A DNA stretch of 64,000 nucleotides from contig NZ_CP059399.1 in NCBI RefSeq assembly GCF_013744875.1, forward strand, positions 372,001 through 436,000. Direction: 5' to 3'. The translations under genes and the position numbers were made by a program. Of this stretch, positions 49,650-58,900 are shown one piece after another (the stretch's first letter is position 1; each line of letters opens with the position of its first letter). This stretch comes from Nocardia huaxiensis. Its GTDB lineage: Bacteria > Actinomycetota > Actinomycetes > Mycobacteriales > Mycobacteriaceae. Under the pieces are notes generated by a model, which worked only from the letters and a program-made list of their open reading frames with translations, had not been told where the DNA came from and did not search any database.

Positions 49650-51800
49650 GTGGCTGGAGTTGTTCGTGAGACCAAGCGGGCGCGCAGACGCTGCGCGGCA
49701 TGCGCCGTAGCCGTCGTATTGCCCCTGGCTGCGGGCACTTTCGCGGGTGCGCTGCCCGCGCAGGCCGCACCCGAGCAGGGTGTGCCCGCGACCGTGCAGA
49801 AGGTCGAGTGGCTGGGTGATCGCCGGGTGGCGCTGTGGGTGAACTCGCCATCCATGGCCACCCCCATCCAGGTGCAGCTGCTGCTGCCCCGGGACTGGCG
49901 CGCCAAACCCGACGCCAGGTATCCGGTGCTCTTCATGCTCGACGGCCTGCGCGCCACCGATCAGGAGAGCGGCTGGACCAAGGACGCCGGCGCGGCCGGC
50001 TTCTTCGCCGACAAGGATGTGCTCACGGTGCTGCCGGTGGGCGGCCAGTCCAGCTTCTACACCGACTGGCTGCAGCCCGACAACGGCCACACCTACAAGT
50101 GGGAAACCTTCCTCACCAAGGAGCTTCCGCCGCTGCTGGAAAGCCAGTGGCGGGCCACGAATGTGCGTGGCGTGGCGGGCCTTTCCATGGGCGGCACGGC
50201 CGCCATGATGCTGGCCGCGCGCAATCCGGAGTGGGTGCGCCATGCCGCCTCCTACTCGGGTTTCCTCACCCTCACCACGCTCGGCATGCCGCAGATGGTC
50301 AATTTCGCCATGCGGGACGCGGGCGGCTTCAACTCCACCGCCATGTTCGGCCCGCCGGACAGCCCGGAGTGGAAGGCGCACGACCCGTACGAGCTGGCCG
50401 ACAAGCTCAAGGGCAAGAGCCTCTACATCTCCAGCGGTTCGGGCACGGCCGGTGCGACCGACGCGCCCGCCGACCTCCCCATCCCCGGCATCACCACGAA
50501 CTACGCGGGCATGGGCCTGGAAGTGCTGTCGCGCTTGAGTTCCCAGAACTTCGTGGCCAAACTCGAGGATCTGAGCATTCCGGTGCAGGTGAACTACCGT
50601 CCCTCGGGCACGCACACCTGGCCGTACTGGGATTTCGAGATGCGTCAGTCGTGGCCGCAGACGGCCGCCGCGCTGGGCGTCGACAACACCGCCGCGACCT
50701 GTTCGCTCGCGGGCGCGATCGGCGCTGCGGCACAGGCGAACAACTGGCTCGGCGACTGCCTGACCGGTGAATACCAGTCGAACAACGGTGTGGCGCAGGA
50801 CTTCCGCAACGGCCAGGTGTTCTACACGCCGGCCGCGGGCGCGTACCCGGTGGGCGGCGCGATCTCCGGCAGCTATGCGGGCCTGGGCGGCCCGGACAGC
50901 GGACTGGGTTTCCCGACCGGCGCCGAACGCCAATTGCCGGACGGCCGTGGACGATTCCAGCCGTTCCAGTCCGGCAATATCTATTGGACGCCGCAGACCG
51001 GCGCGCACATGGTGCGCGGCGCCATCCTCGACGAGTGGGGCAGGCAGGGCTTCGAACGCGGCCCCGCCGGCTACCCGAACGGGTCGGAGATCCGGACACC
51101 CAACAAGGACGGCGTCGTCCAGGGCTTCGAGAACGGGCCCATGTACTTCAGCCCCAAGACCGGCGCGCACATGGTGCAGGGCCTGATCCTGGGCAAGTAC
51201 GCGCAGCTCGGTTTCGAGAACAGCCCCTACGGCTTCCCGGTCGCCGAGGAAGCGGCGCTGAAGGATCTGGGCCGCTACACGAGTTTCGAGGGCGGCAACA
51301 TCTATTGGAGCCCGCTGTCCGGCGCGGCCGGGGTGCGCAAGGGCCTGATCATGGACGCCTGGGGCGCACAGGGTTTCGAGAACGGCTTCCTCGGCTTCCC
51401 CATCGCCGACGAGGGCGCGGTCGCCGGCGGCGGCACCCAGCAGACCTTCCAGGGCGGCTCGATCCTGCTGAAGGACGGCAAGGCGCAGGTGTTCGGCCAC
51501 GACGGCAAGCCCATCGGCCCGCCGGTGAGCGCCGCCCCGGCCGCCAAACCCGCCCCGCAGCCCGCGCAGGCGACCCAGCCGAATCCGGCTCCGGCGCAGC
51601 CCCAGAACCAGATTCCGGCGACGCAGCAGGACACGGCACCGGCACCACAGAATCCGGTGCAGGCAACTCAGCCGAATGCCGACCAAGCTGTGCCGACCGC
51701 TCCCGCGCCGGCCGCGGCGACCACGTCGGATCCGGTACCCGCGCTACCGCCGATCACGCTCCCGAGCATGCCTGCGGCGCCGCTATCCAATCCCGAGTGA
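49650..51800 (+). CDS. Mycolyltransferase 8 with about five LGFP-like repeats and Pro/Ala/Gln tail
   Basis: 716 residues, twice the size of Ag85. The signal peptide ends near AQA-AP. The catalytic domain (about 45-345) has S179 (AGLSMGGTAAMMLAARNPEW), Glu in MGLEVLSRLSS and His in GTHTWPYWDFEM, and is close to gene 6. Residues 350-620 carry one partial and four full LGFP-like repeats (for instance GLGFPTGAERQLPDG, PAGYPNGSEIRTPN, PYGFPVAEEAALKD, FLGFPIADEGAVAG, each followed by an FxxGxxYxxPxTGAHxV-like stretch). The last 95 residues are Pro/Ala/Gln/Thr-rich and end PSMPAAPLSNPE, suited to spanning the wall. It matches the corynebacterial PS1/CMytA architecture. The dispersed inverted repeat starts 6 nt after its stop. 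Confidence 0.94.
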   Translation: MAGVVRETKRARRRCAACAVAVVLPLAAGTFAGALPAQAAPEQGVPATVQKVEWLGDRRVALWVNSPSMATPIQVQLLLPRDWRAKPDARYPVLFMLDGLRATDQESGWTKDAGAAGFFADKDVLTVLPVGGQSSFYTDWLQPDNGHTYKWETFLTKELPPLLESQWRATNVRGVAGLSMGGTAAMMLAARNPEWVRHAASYSGFLTLTTLGMPQMVNFAMRDAGGFNSTAMFGPPDSPEWKAHDPYELADKLKGKSLYISSGSGTAGATDAPADLPIPGITTNYAGMGLEVLSRLSSQNFVAKLEDLSIPVQVNYRPSGTHTWPYWDFEMRQSWPQTAAALGVDNTAATCSLAGAIGAAAQANNWLGDCLTGEYQSNNGVAQDFRNGQVFYTPAAGAYPVGGAISGSYAGLGGPDSGLGFPTGAERQLPDGRGRFQPFQSGNIYWTPQTGAHMVRGAILDEWGRQGFERGPAGYPNGSEIRTPNKDGVVQGFENGPMYFSPKTGAHMVQGLILGKYAQLGFENSPYGFPVAEEAALKDLGRYTSFEGGNIYWSPLSGAAGVRKGLIMDAWGAQGFENGFLGFPIADEGAVAGGGTQQTFQGGSILLKDGKAQVFGHDGKPIGPPVSAAPAAKPAPQPAQATQPNPAPAQPQNQIPATQQDTAPAPQNPVQATQPNADQAVPTAPAPAAATTSDPVPALPPITLPSMPAAPLSNPE

Positions 51801-51806
51801 ATCCTG

Positions 51807-51897
51807 CGTCATCCCGGCGCGCTTTTGGCCGGGATCCACACCGTCGAAGGAGTGCGTCAACTGCATGGATCCCGGCCAAAAGCATGCCGGGATGACG
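51807..51897. repeat. Dispersed inverted repeat, copy 4
   Basis: Arms CGTCATCCCGGCGCGCTTTT...GGATCCACA and ATGGATCC...GCATGCCGGGATGACG, starting exactly 6 nt after the stop of mycolyltransferase 8. The loop is related to that of copy 3. Confidence 0.92.
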
Positions 51898-52013
51898 GAG
51901 TGATTCCGTCTGAGAAGTGTGTGAGGACCCATCGAGTGGGGGGTGCATCCCGCTAGCTTGCGGCTAGCCTAGGGGCGTCCTCTGCCCGCAGCACAGATCA
52001 AGGAACAGATTCG

Positions 52014-52550
52014 ATGCAACGGACCCGTGGAAAGGTTCTCGGCGTGGTGGCTGCTGTCGCCGCGACCGCCGGCCTGCTCGCCGCCTGCGGTGACAATGAT
52101 TCGACCGCGACGAGCACGCCGACGCTGGCCCCGACCACGACCAAGCCCGCGGCCTCCAGCACTCCGGGCGGGGAGTCGCCCGCCGATCCGTCGACGTCGG
52201 AGCAGCCGCAGGCCGCCGCCCCGACCACGACGGTCGCGGTGGAGCGACCGCAGCCGGTGCCGTCGCAGTTCGTCACCACCCCCAGCGATTCGCCCGCACT
52301 GTCCGACCGGGACAAGGCGTTCATCGAGGCGCTGAAGGCGAAGGGCATCACCCCGGCTACCTCGGATATCGCCATCACCGCCGGAAACCTGGTGTGCCAG
52401 GGCAAGTCCCAGAACGCCCCGGAGGATCAGATCATCACCTACGTGACCGCCATCGCCGGTTCGGATCCGTCCTTCGACGAGTCGAAGATGTCGGTGGAGC
52501 AGGCGGGCAAGATCTACTACGACGTCGCGACGAGTAGTTACTGCCAGTGA
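52014..52550 (+). CDS. DUF732 lipoprotein
   Basis: 178 residues. A lipoprotein signal (VVAAVAATAGLLAAC, lipid Cys at 25) is followed by a Thr/Pro/Ser-rich linker (about 30-95) and a DUF732 domain (SDRDKAFIEALKAKGITPATSDIAITAGNLVCQGKSQNAPEDQIITYV, ending SSYCQ), a small helical fold closed by two Cys and common as single-domain exported proteins in mycolata. ATG 52014 has AAGGA about 10 nt upstream. Its stop overlaps the GTG of the cutinase-like gene (GTGA at 52547-52550), so the two are translated together and may work together at the membrane outer face. M. tuberculosis has no DUF732 gene directly before Rv3802c. Confidence 0.88.
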   Translation: MQRTRGKVLGVVAAVAATAGLLAACGDNDSTATSTPTLAPTTTKPAASSTPGGESPADPSTSEQPQAAAPTTTVAVERPQPVPSQFVTTPSDSPALSDRDKAFIEALKAKGITPATSDIAITAGNLVCQGKSQNAPEDQIITYVTAIAGSDPSFDESKMSVEQAGKIYYDVATSSYCQ

Positions 52551-53530
52551 CGACCCGACGCCGCAACGGGAAACGCCGGACCCCCCTGCCGGTGAAGCTG
52601 CTGCTGACCCTGCTGATCATCGGGGCGATCATCATCGCGATCCTGCTGATCTGGTCGCTGGCGGCGGGCCTGCTGCGCCCGCCGAAGCCCACCCCGCCGG
52701 GTAAGGAGGAGCCGACCTCGCAGCCGGCCGACTGTCCGGACGTTTTCCTGTTGTCGGTGCCGGGCACCTGGGAGTCGAACAGCAACGACGACCCCTACAA
52801 CCCGTCCGCCAATCCGGTGTCGCTCATGCTCAACATCTCCAACCCGATTCGGGAGCGGTTCCCGAACGAGCGGCTGGAGGTCTACACGGTCCCGTACGTC
52901 GCGCAGTTCTCGAATCCGATCGCGGTGCCCCCGGACGGTCAGGCGTCCTACAACGTCAGCCGCACCGAGGGCACCGGCCGGGCGACCGCGCGGCTCAAAG
53001 AGGTGTACGACCACTGTCCGCTCACCACTTACGTTTTCGCCGGCTTCTCACAGGGCGCGGTGATCGCCGGTGATATCGCCGAGTCGGTCGGCGCGGGCAA
53101 GGGCCCGGTGCCGGCGAACAAGGTGCTGGGCGTGATGCTCATCGCCGACGGCCGCCGCGATGTGGGCCAGCCGGGTCAGGCCACCGAGATCGGCCAGTCG
53201 CCCGGCGGCGTCGGCGCCGAGGTCGCCCTGAAGGGCTTCAATATGCTCGGCATCACAATGACCGGTCCCCGTTCGGGTTTCGGCGATCTGACCGACCGCA
53301 CCTACACCATCTGCGCCCCGGGCGACCTGATCTGCGACGCCCCGAAGAACGCCCTGGCTCCGGTGAACGTCCTCGGCAGCATCGGCACCCTGGTCAAAGC
53401 GGTCGGCAACCCGGTCCACAGCCTCTACAACGGCTTCGTCGTGGACGACAACGGCACCACCGCGACCCAGTGGACGGTCGGCTGGGCGACCGGCCTGATC
53501 GAGAACGCCCCCCACCCCGCGCACTCCTGA
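52547..53530 (+). CDS. Cutinase-family lipase/thioesterase (Rv3802c/Culp6-like)
   Basis: 327 residues. An N-terminal membrane anchor (LLLTLLIIGAIIIAILLIWSLAAGLL) precedes the cutinase alpha/beta hydrolase: start CPDVFLLSVPGTWES, nucleophile S168 in AGFSQGAV, acid in CAPGDLIC and His in GNPVHSLY, with Cys pairs as in cutinases. The mycobacterial homologue is an essential phospholipase/thioesterase that modulates envelope lipids in response to stress, encoded next to fadD32 as here. The start is fixed by the GTGA overlap with the DUF732 gene. It is followed by a 403-bp region before fadD32, so that gene has its own leader. Confidence 0.94.
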   Translation: MTTRRRNGKRRTPLPVKLLLTLLIIGAIIIAILLIWSLAAGLLRPPKPTPPGKEEPTSQPADCPDVFLLSVPGTWESNSNDDPYNPSANPVSLMLNISNPIRERFPNERLEVYTVPYVAQFSNPIAVPPDGQASYNVSRTEGTGRATARLKEVYDHCPLTTYVFAGFSQGAVIAGDIAESVGAGKGPVPANKVLGVMLIADGRRDVGQPGQATEIGQSPGGVGAEVALKGFNMLGITMTGPRSGFGDLTDRTYTICAPGDLICDAPKNALAPVNVLGSIGTLVKAVGNPVHSLYNGFVVDDNGTTATQWTVGWATGLIENAPHPAHS

Positions 53531-53933
53531 TTCGAGAGGCATTCGACACAGCGCCCCTAGTTCCGGGGTCAGCCGGTAGAGTGCTCCGGGTTGCCGCACC
53601 CGGCGAAAGCTGCGTGCGGCAACTCACATCCATGTCCCGAACCATGGGTGACACCCACCCAAATGGAGGCATTCGCACCGGTGATCCCGTTGAAGCGATA
53701 GGAGTGAGCTGGGATATGTTTGGCCGCTCCGGAGCATGGCCGGGTAGTGCCTCTGTAACATGTCCCTGGTTTGAGTACATCTAGCCAATAGATCGGTCAC
53801 CGCGCAGACCGCAACACAAATCTGCAGGTTGGCTCTCGCGAAGAGCCCCCCGCGGGCGAAGAGAGTCGGGGCCTCACCAGGTAACAGCGGCGTTGTCGCC
53901 GTTCGCCGTGTGTGCCTCGGAGGAGAAGAAGGA
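53531..53933 (+). other. 403-bp non-coding leader region of fadD32
   Basis: The only gene-free stretch above 300 bp. Near its start two hairpins overlap and exclude each other: CCGGGT/ACCCGG (53586-53603) and TGCCGCAC/GTGCGGCA (53592-53621). A third, GGCTCT-CGCGA-AGAGCC, lies at 53831-53847, about 90 nt before the fadD32 ATG. GGAGGAGAAGAAGGA just before 53934 is the ribosome-binding site. Some short frames cross it but have no codon pattern or site. I cannot match it to a known riboswitch family and see no certain promoter; TTTGAGTAC at 53770 is a weak -35 candidate. The first hairpin pair may end the upstream transcript, or it may be part of a regulated leader. Confidence 0.5.
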
Positions 53934-55856
53934 ATGGACGAGACTTTCGACGATTACCTCGACGAAACGGGGAACATCACGATTCCCGAGGGGCGCACCC
54001 TCGTCGACTACGTCGAGAAGCACACCCACGGTAACGACGCAGATGATCTGGCGTACCGCTACATCGACTACTCACGCGAGCGCGACGGTGAGTATCAGGA
54101 TCTGACCTGGAGCCAGTTCGGCACGCGGCTGCGCGCGGTGGCCGCCCGACTGCAGCAGGTGACCAAACGGGGTGATCGGGTCGCGATCCTCGCTCCGCAG
54201 GGTCTGGATTACGTCATCTCCTTCTTCGCCGCCATTTACGCGGGCACCATCTCGGTGCCGCTGTTCGATCCGGACGAGCCGGGTCACACCGATCGACTGC
54301 ATGCCGTGCTGGGTGACTGCACCCCCGCGGCCATTCTGACGGCGAGCTCCTCCGCCGCCGGTGTGCGCCAGTTCTTCCGCGCCCTGCCTGCGGCGCAGCG
54401 TCCCCGCATCATCGCCGTCGACGCCATCCCGGACTCGGTCGGTGAGTCCTGGGTGCGCCCCGATATCGCGGTCGACGATATCGCCTACCTGCAGTACACC
54501 TCGGGTTCGACACGCGTGCCCGCCGGTGTCGAGATCACTCATCGCGGTGTCGGCACCAATGTGCTGCAGATGGTCAATGCCCTGGAGCTGACCGAGAATT
54601 CGCGCGGCGTCACCTGGCTGCCGCTGTACCACGACATGGGCCTGCTGACGGTGATCCTGCCCGCCGTGGGCGGCAAGTACATCACCATCATGTCGCCGTC
54701 GGCGTTCGTGCGCCGTCCGTCGCGCTGGATCCAGGAGCTGGCGGCCGTGTCCGACGGCGCCGGAACCTTCGCCGCCGCACCGAACTTCGCGTTCGAGCAC
54801 GCCGCCGCGCGGGCGCTGCCGAAGCAGGGCGAGACCCTGGACCTGTCGAACGTGATCGGCCTGATCAACGGCTCCGAGCCGGTGACGACCTCCTCGATGA
54901 AGAAGTTCAACGAGGCGTTCGCGCCGTACGGTCTGCCCAAGACCGCCATCAAGCCCTGCTACGGCATGGCCGAGGCCACCCTGTTCGTCTCGGCCACCCG
55001 GCACGAGGACGAGGCCAAGTACATCTACGTCGACCGCAACGAGCTCAATGCCGGTCGCGTGGTAAAGGTGGATCAGAGCGCGCCGAACGCCATTGCCCAG
55101 GTGAGCTGTGGTTATGTGGCGCTGTCGCAGTGGGCCGCCATTGTGGACGGCGATTCCATCGACAGCCCCGAGGGCGCGCGTGAGCTGCCCGAGGGCCGGG
55201 TCGGTGAGATCTGGCTGCACGGCAACAACATCGGCATCGGCTACTGGGGCCGCGCCGAGGAGACCCAGAAGACCTTCCGCAACCGCCTGGTGCACCGCGT
55301 CGAGACGGGTTCGCACGCCGAAGGCGTTCCGGCCGACGGCAATTGGCTGCGCACCGGCGACTACGGCGTCTACATCGACGGCGAGCTCTACATCACCGGC
55401 CGCGTCAAGGACCTGGTCATCGTGGACGGCCGCAACCACTACCCGCAGGATCTGGAGTACTCCGCGCAGGAGGCGTCCAAGGCGCTGCGTCCCGGTTTCG
55501 TCGCCGCCTTCGCGGTGCCGGCCAACCAGCTGCCGGCGGAAGTCTTTGCGCAGGACAGCCATTCGGGCCTGAAGTTCGACGCCGACGACGCGTCCGAGCA
55601 GCTGGTCATCGTCGCCGAGCGCGGCCCGGGTGCGGGTAAGGCCGACCCGGGGCCGATCGCCGACGCGGTACGCGCCGCCGTCTCGTCCCGGCATGGTGTG
55701 ACCGCACGCGATATTCTGCTCGTCCCAGCGGGTTCCATTCCCCGCACCTCGTCGGGCAAGATCGCGCGCCGCGCCTGCAAGGCGGCGTATCTGGAGGGCA
55801 CGCTGCGTGGTGGTTACACGCAGCAGGCTTTCCCTGATGCACCAGACGAGGAGTGA
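53934..55856 (+). CDS. fadD32: Long-chain fatty-acyl-AMP ligase FadD32
   Basis: 640 residues. It activates the C50-type meromycolic acid as acyl-AMP and loads it on the N-terminal ACP of Pks13 in the cytoplasm. ATG 53934 follows a strong ribosome-binding site, and [26 protein letters not shown] is the family start. The adenylate-forming motifs are [19 protein letters not shown] (P-loop), [36 protein letters not shown] and the hinge [36 protein letters not shown], with the conserved Lys in [17 protein letters not shown]. Order fadD32-pks13-accD4 as in all mycolata. Unlike in M. tuberculosis, a 142-bp gap with two hairpins separates it from pks13. Confidence 0.97.
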   Translation: MDETFDDYLDETGNITIPEGRTLVDYVEKHTHGNDADDLAYRYIDYSRERDGEYQDLTWSQFGTRLRAVAARLQQVTKRGDRVAILAPQGLDYVISFFAAIYAGTISVPLFDPDEPGHTDRLHAVLGDCTPAAILTASSSAAGVRQFFRALPAAQRPRIIAVDAIPDSVGESWVRPDIAVDDIAYLQYTSGSTRVPAGVEITHRGVGTNVLQMVNALELTENSRGVTWLPLYHDMGLLTVILPAVGGKYITIMSPSAFVRRPSRWIQELAAVSDGAGTFAAAPNFAFEHAAARALPKQGETLDLSNVIGLINGSEPVTTSSMKKFNEAFAPYGLPKTAIKPCYGMAEATLFVSATRHEDEAKYIYVDRNELNAGRVVKVDQSAPNAIAQVSCGYVALSQWAAIVDGDSIDSPEGARELPEGRVGEIWLHGNNIGIGYWGRAEETQKTFRNRLVHRVETGSHAEGVPADGNWLRTGDYGVYIDGELYITGRVKDLVIVDGRNHYPQDLEYSAQEASKALRPGFVAAFAVPANQLPAEVFAQDSHSGLKFDADDASEQLVIVAERGPGAGKADPGPIADAVRAAVSSRHGVTARDILLVPAGSIPRTSSGKIARRACKAAYLEGTLRGGYTQQAFPDAPDEE

Positions 55857-55873
55857 GACGACCGTCTCGCAAT

Positions 55874-55911
55874 GAATGGCGTGAGCTGATTCGCTTCGGT
55901 TCGCGCCATTC
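55874..55911 (+). terminator. Hairpin 1 between fadD32 and pks13
   Basis: GAATGGCG and CGCCATTC form a perfect 8-bp stem with a 22-nt loop, 17 nt after the fadD32 stop. It could terminate, attenuate or process the transcript. Confidence 0.45.
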
Positions 55912-55919
55912 ACGTTTGT

Positions 55920-55946
55920 CACCGGTCCGCGCACAGCAGACCGGTG
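55920..55946 (+). other. Hairpin 2 between fadD32 and pks13
   Basis: CACCGGTC and GACCGGTG form a perfect 8-bp stem with an 11-nt loop, 52 nt before the pks13 ATG. Together with hairpin 1 it fills the gap between two genes that must act together. Confidence 0.4.
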
Positions 55947-55998
55947 AGAATCTCAATACTGCCGCGCACCGAACGCAGACAGGTAACTTGAGGAACTG

Positions 55999-58900
55999 AT
56001 GGCTGAGAACGAGGGCATGGTCCCCAACCAGACGACCGATGATGCTCCGGTGCCGGACGCCGCGTCGAAACCGGCTGCCGCCGGGGCCGATATGACGGTG
56101 GCCGAGATGCGGGAGTGGCTGCGCAAGTGGGTCGCCGACGCGACCGGGCAGCCGCTCGACGCGATCACGGTGGACCGGCCCATGGAGGAATTCGGTCTGG
56201 GTTCGCGGGACGGGCTCGCGCTCGGCGGCGATATCGAGGAGCTGACCGGCGTCGTGCTCCCGGTGACCGTCGTCTTCCAGCATCCGACTATCGCGTCGCT
56301 GTCGGAGCGAATCATCAACGGGGAACCGGAAGTTCCGGACGAAGCGAACGACGAGTCGTTCTACACCCAGGGCTACCAGCCGGGTGAGGCGCACGATGTG
56401 GCCATTATCGGCCTCTCCACCCGGTTGCCGGGTGCGGGCGATACGCCCGAATCCACCTGGGATTTCATCATCAATCGCGGTGACGCCATCCGCGACCTAC
56501 CCGAGGGCCGCTGGGACGAGTTCAAGGGCGACCCGCGCGCGGCCGCGGCCATCGCCGAGGCCAACACCAAGGGCGGCTACCTCGATCAGGAGGTGGTGAA
56601 GAGCTTCGACGCGGAGTTCTTCGCCATGTCGCCCATGGAGGTCGAGCGCGTCGATCCGCAGCAGCGCCTGGCCATGGAGCTCACCTGGGAAGCCTTGGAG
56701 CACGCCAGGATTCCGGCCAACACCCTCAAGGGCCAGCCGGTCGGTGTGTACATCGGTTCCTCCGGCAACGACTTCCAGCTGCTCGCCGCCATGGGCCTCA
56801 ACAAGGAACGCGACGAGAACACCCCGGTGTCGGTCGAGGCCTACGCCATCATGGGCAGCGTTTCGGCCATCATCCCGAACCGCGTCTCCTACTTCTTCGA
56901 CTTCCACGGCCCGTCCGTGCACGTCGACACCGCGTGCGCCACGACCATGACGGCCGTGCACGAGGCCGTTCGCGCGCTGCGCAACGGCGACACCCACCTG
57001 GCCATCGCCGGTGGCGTGAACATGCTGCTCGCCCCGCTGGGCAGCCTCGGCATGCAGGCCAACGGCGCGTTCGCCAAGGACGGCCGCATCAAGGCGTTCT
57101 CCTCCGACGCCGACGGCATGATCCGCTCAGAGGGCGGCGGCCTGGTGGTGCTCAAGCGCCTCGCCGACGCCGAACGCGACGGCGACAAGATCTACGCCGT
57201 GATCAAGGGTTCCGCCGTCAACAGCGACGGCCGCTCCAACGCCCTGTTCGCGCCGAACCCGGTCGCGCAGGCCGAGGTGCTGCGCCTGGCCTACCGCGAC
57301 GCCGGAATCGCCCCGAGCACCGTCGATTACATCGAGGCGCACGGCACCGGCACCCCCATCGGCGACCCCATCGAGGCGGAGGCGCTGGCCAAGGTGGTCG
57401 GTCGCGGCCGCGAAGCCGGCAAGCCGGCGCTGCTCGGTTCGGCCAAGACCAACTTCGGTCACCTGGAGTCGGCCGCGGGTGCGGCCAGCCTCGCCAAGGC
57501 GATCATGGCGTTCCAGCACAATGTGATTCCGCCGAACATCAACTTCGAGGGCCCGAGCCCGTTCATTCCGTGGGATCAGGCGAACCTCGAGGTCGTCACC
57601 GAGCCCACCGAGTTCCCGCGCTACAGCGGCAAGGCCACCATCGGCATCTCCGGGTTCGGCTTCGGTGGCGCGAACGCGCATGTGATTCTGCAGGAGTACG
57701 TGCCGTCGCAGCCTGCCGCGCCCGCCGAGGTGGATCCGATCGCCGAGGCCGTGGGCCTCGACACCGAGTCGACCGGTGTGCTCACCGAGGCCGAGAAGAT
57801 CCTGGAAGCCGCTGCGCCCGAACCGGAGTGGGTCAATCGGGAGGAGCCGCTGCCGCTGATTCTCCCGGTGTCGGCCTACCTGCCGTCGCGTCGCCGCCGT
57901 GCCGCCAAGGATCTGGCCGACTGGCTGGAGAGCGACAAGGGCAAGAACACTCCGCTCGAGGATGTCGCCCGCGCGCTGGCCAAGCGCAACCACGGCCGTT
58001 CGCGCGGTGTGGTTTTGGCCAAGACGCATGAGGAAGCCGTCGCGGGCCTGCGCGCCATCGCCGAGGGCAAGCCGGGCAACGGCGTCTTCACCGCTGATGC
58101 CCCCGTCGCCGAGGCCCCGCTGTGGGTCATGGGCGGTTTCGGTGCCGCGCACCGCAAGATGGGCAAGCAGCTCTACAACGAGAACTCGATCTTCCGCAAG
58201 GCTCTCGACGAGGTCGACGAGCTGGTGCAGGACGAGGCCGGCTACTCGGTCACCGAGATGATCCTCGACGACGCCCAGGACTGGGATGTGGGCACCGGCC
58301 AGGTCGGCACCTTCGCCATCCAGGTCGGTCTGGCCGCGGTGCTGCGCGCGCACGGCGCGGAGCCGGGCGGCGTGGTCGGCCACTCCATGGGTGAGGTTGC
58401 GGGAGCGTACATTTCGGGCGGTCTGGCCCTGGAGGACGCCGTCCGCGTCATCTGCTCGCGCTCGCGCCTCATGGGTGAGGGCGAGGCCATGCTCACCGAC
58501 GATCAGGTGCGGTTCATGGCCATCGTCGAGCACTCCGCCGAAGAGGTCGCCGAACTCCAGAAGGAGTTCCCCGATATCGAGGTGTCGGTGTACGCCGCGC
58601 CCACCAATACCGTCATCGGCGGTCCGCCGGCGTCGGTCGAGGCCATCGTGAAGCGGGTCGAGGAGGCGGGCAAGTTCGCGCGCATCCTGCCGACGCGCGG
58701 CGCGGGCCACACCTCGCAGATGGACATGCTGCTCGGCGAATTGGCCGCGGAGCTGGCCGGTTTGGAGCCGACCAAGCTGAAGGGCGCGCTGTACTCGACC
58801 GTGCACCAGGACACCGTGTACCCGGCGGGCCACGCCCCCGTGCACGACGTCGACTACTGGGTCATGAACATGCGCGGCTCCGTGTACTTCACGAACGCCA

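Noticed and set aside
40776..51800. Misassembly or collapsed repeat creating the eight-gene array
   Set aside because: All eight genes differ throughout their length, have distinct signal peptides, loops and intergenic regions, and no long identical blocks. An assembly artefact would give near-identical copies.
53531..53933. Known riboswitch (cyclic-di-AMP ydaO type, cobalamin or SAM) in the fadD32 leader
   Set aside because: The GGGGAACC and GGGGTGAATC signatures of ydaO, the B12 box and the SAM cores are all missing. Only generic hairpins are visible, so it is listed as unassigned structure.
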